Made by a program: the position numbers and the translations under genes
Notes under the pieces: model-generated
Databases searched by the model: none
What the model was told of the DNA's origin: nothing
The model's input: the letters and a program-made list of their open reading frames with translations, nothing else
Assembly (NCBI GenBank): GCA_018396635.1
Contig: JAGTQE010000015.1
Span: forward strand, 1-33,214
Direction of reading: 5' to 3'
DNA length: 33,214 nucleotides
Source of the DNA: Candidatus Bathyarchaeota archaeon
GTDB taxonomy: Archaea; Thermoproteota; Bathyarchaeia; Bathyarchaeales; DTEX01
Shown here: one piece after another, positions 33,165-33,214 of the stretch
Layout: every line of letters starts with the position of its first letter
How positions within the stretch are numbered: the stretch's first letter is position 1

Positions 33165-33214
33165 AATTTATCACATTCCATAAACTATGAATATTATTTT
33201 TGTGGCTACCATAG

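Overview
The window is archaeal. It carries an archaeosine-type tRNA-guanine transglycosylase (TgtA), archease, an Sm-like protein of the SmAP3 type, an aCPSF2-type beta-CASP RNase, archaemetzincin, TATA/BRE-type promoters (several apparently leaderless), many TTG/GTG starts and an intron-containing tRNA. An anaerobic sulfide-to-homocysteine operon, three proteins of the uroporphyrinogen decarboxylase/MtaA superfamily and a multi-intron tRNA would fit a Bathyarchaeia-like member of the Thermoproteota. That assignment is inference; no rRNA is present to test it.

Layout. (1) 1-2250: envelope-glycan genes: the 3' part of an AglH/WecA-like sugar-phosphate transferase, a DUF354 protein and, convergently, a hexapeptide acyltransferase. 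(2) 2368-3079: a HEPN/MNT toxin-antitoxin pair. (3) 3227-6079 (minus): a UroD-family protein, an RsmC-like methyltransferase and pyrB. (4) 6189-9438: a His-rich PadR regulator with palindromic operator candidates, a ThuA-like protein, a low-molecular-weight phosphatase, a zinc-less MDR dehydrogenase and a small helical protein behind a perfect inverted repeat. (5) 9498-16137: RNA and protein maintenance genes (archaemetzincin, aCPSF2, TgtA, PAC2 protein, SmAP3), a sugar-nucleotide transferase and a flavodoxin-like protein. (6) 16261-22220: nucleoside hydrolase, two more UroD-family proteins, Nudix hydrolase, thioredoxin reductase, archease and MarC. (7) 22370-24996: a compact operon of the homocysteine biosynthesis protein (DUF39+CBS), NIL-ferredoxin and UPF0280. 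(8) 25024-25784: tRNA-Arg(TCG), best read as interrupted by two introns, then about 550 bp of repeat-bearing sequence and tRNA-Ser(GCT). (9) 25896-33164 (minus): a seven-gene cluster for surface-protein processing.

The most unusual system is region 9. In transcription order it encodes a secreted, sequon-rich protein ending in an EFP + transmembrane + Arg/Lys tail that resembles an archaeosortase sorting signal; a membrane-anchored small protein; an ArnD-like polysaccharide deacetylase; a single polypeptide joining a GT4 glycosyltransferase to a membrane domain with archaeosortase-like Cys, Arg and His positions; a CPBP membrane protease; and two FtsX-like permeases. The first three genes overlap by 4 bp and the fourth follows after 6 bp. 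I infer a dedicated substrate/sortase/glycan-modification locus in which membrane transpeptidation and glycosyl transfer are physically coupled.
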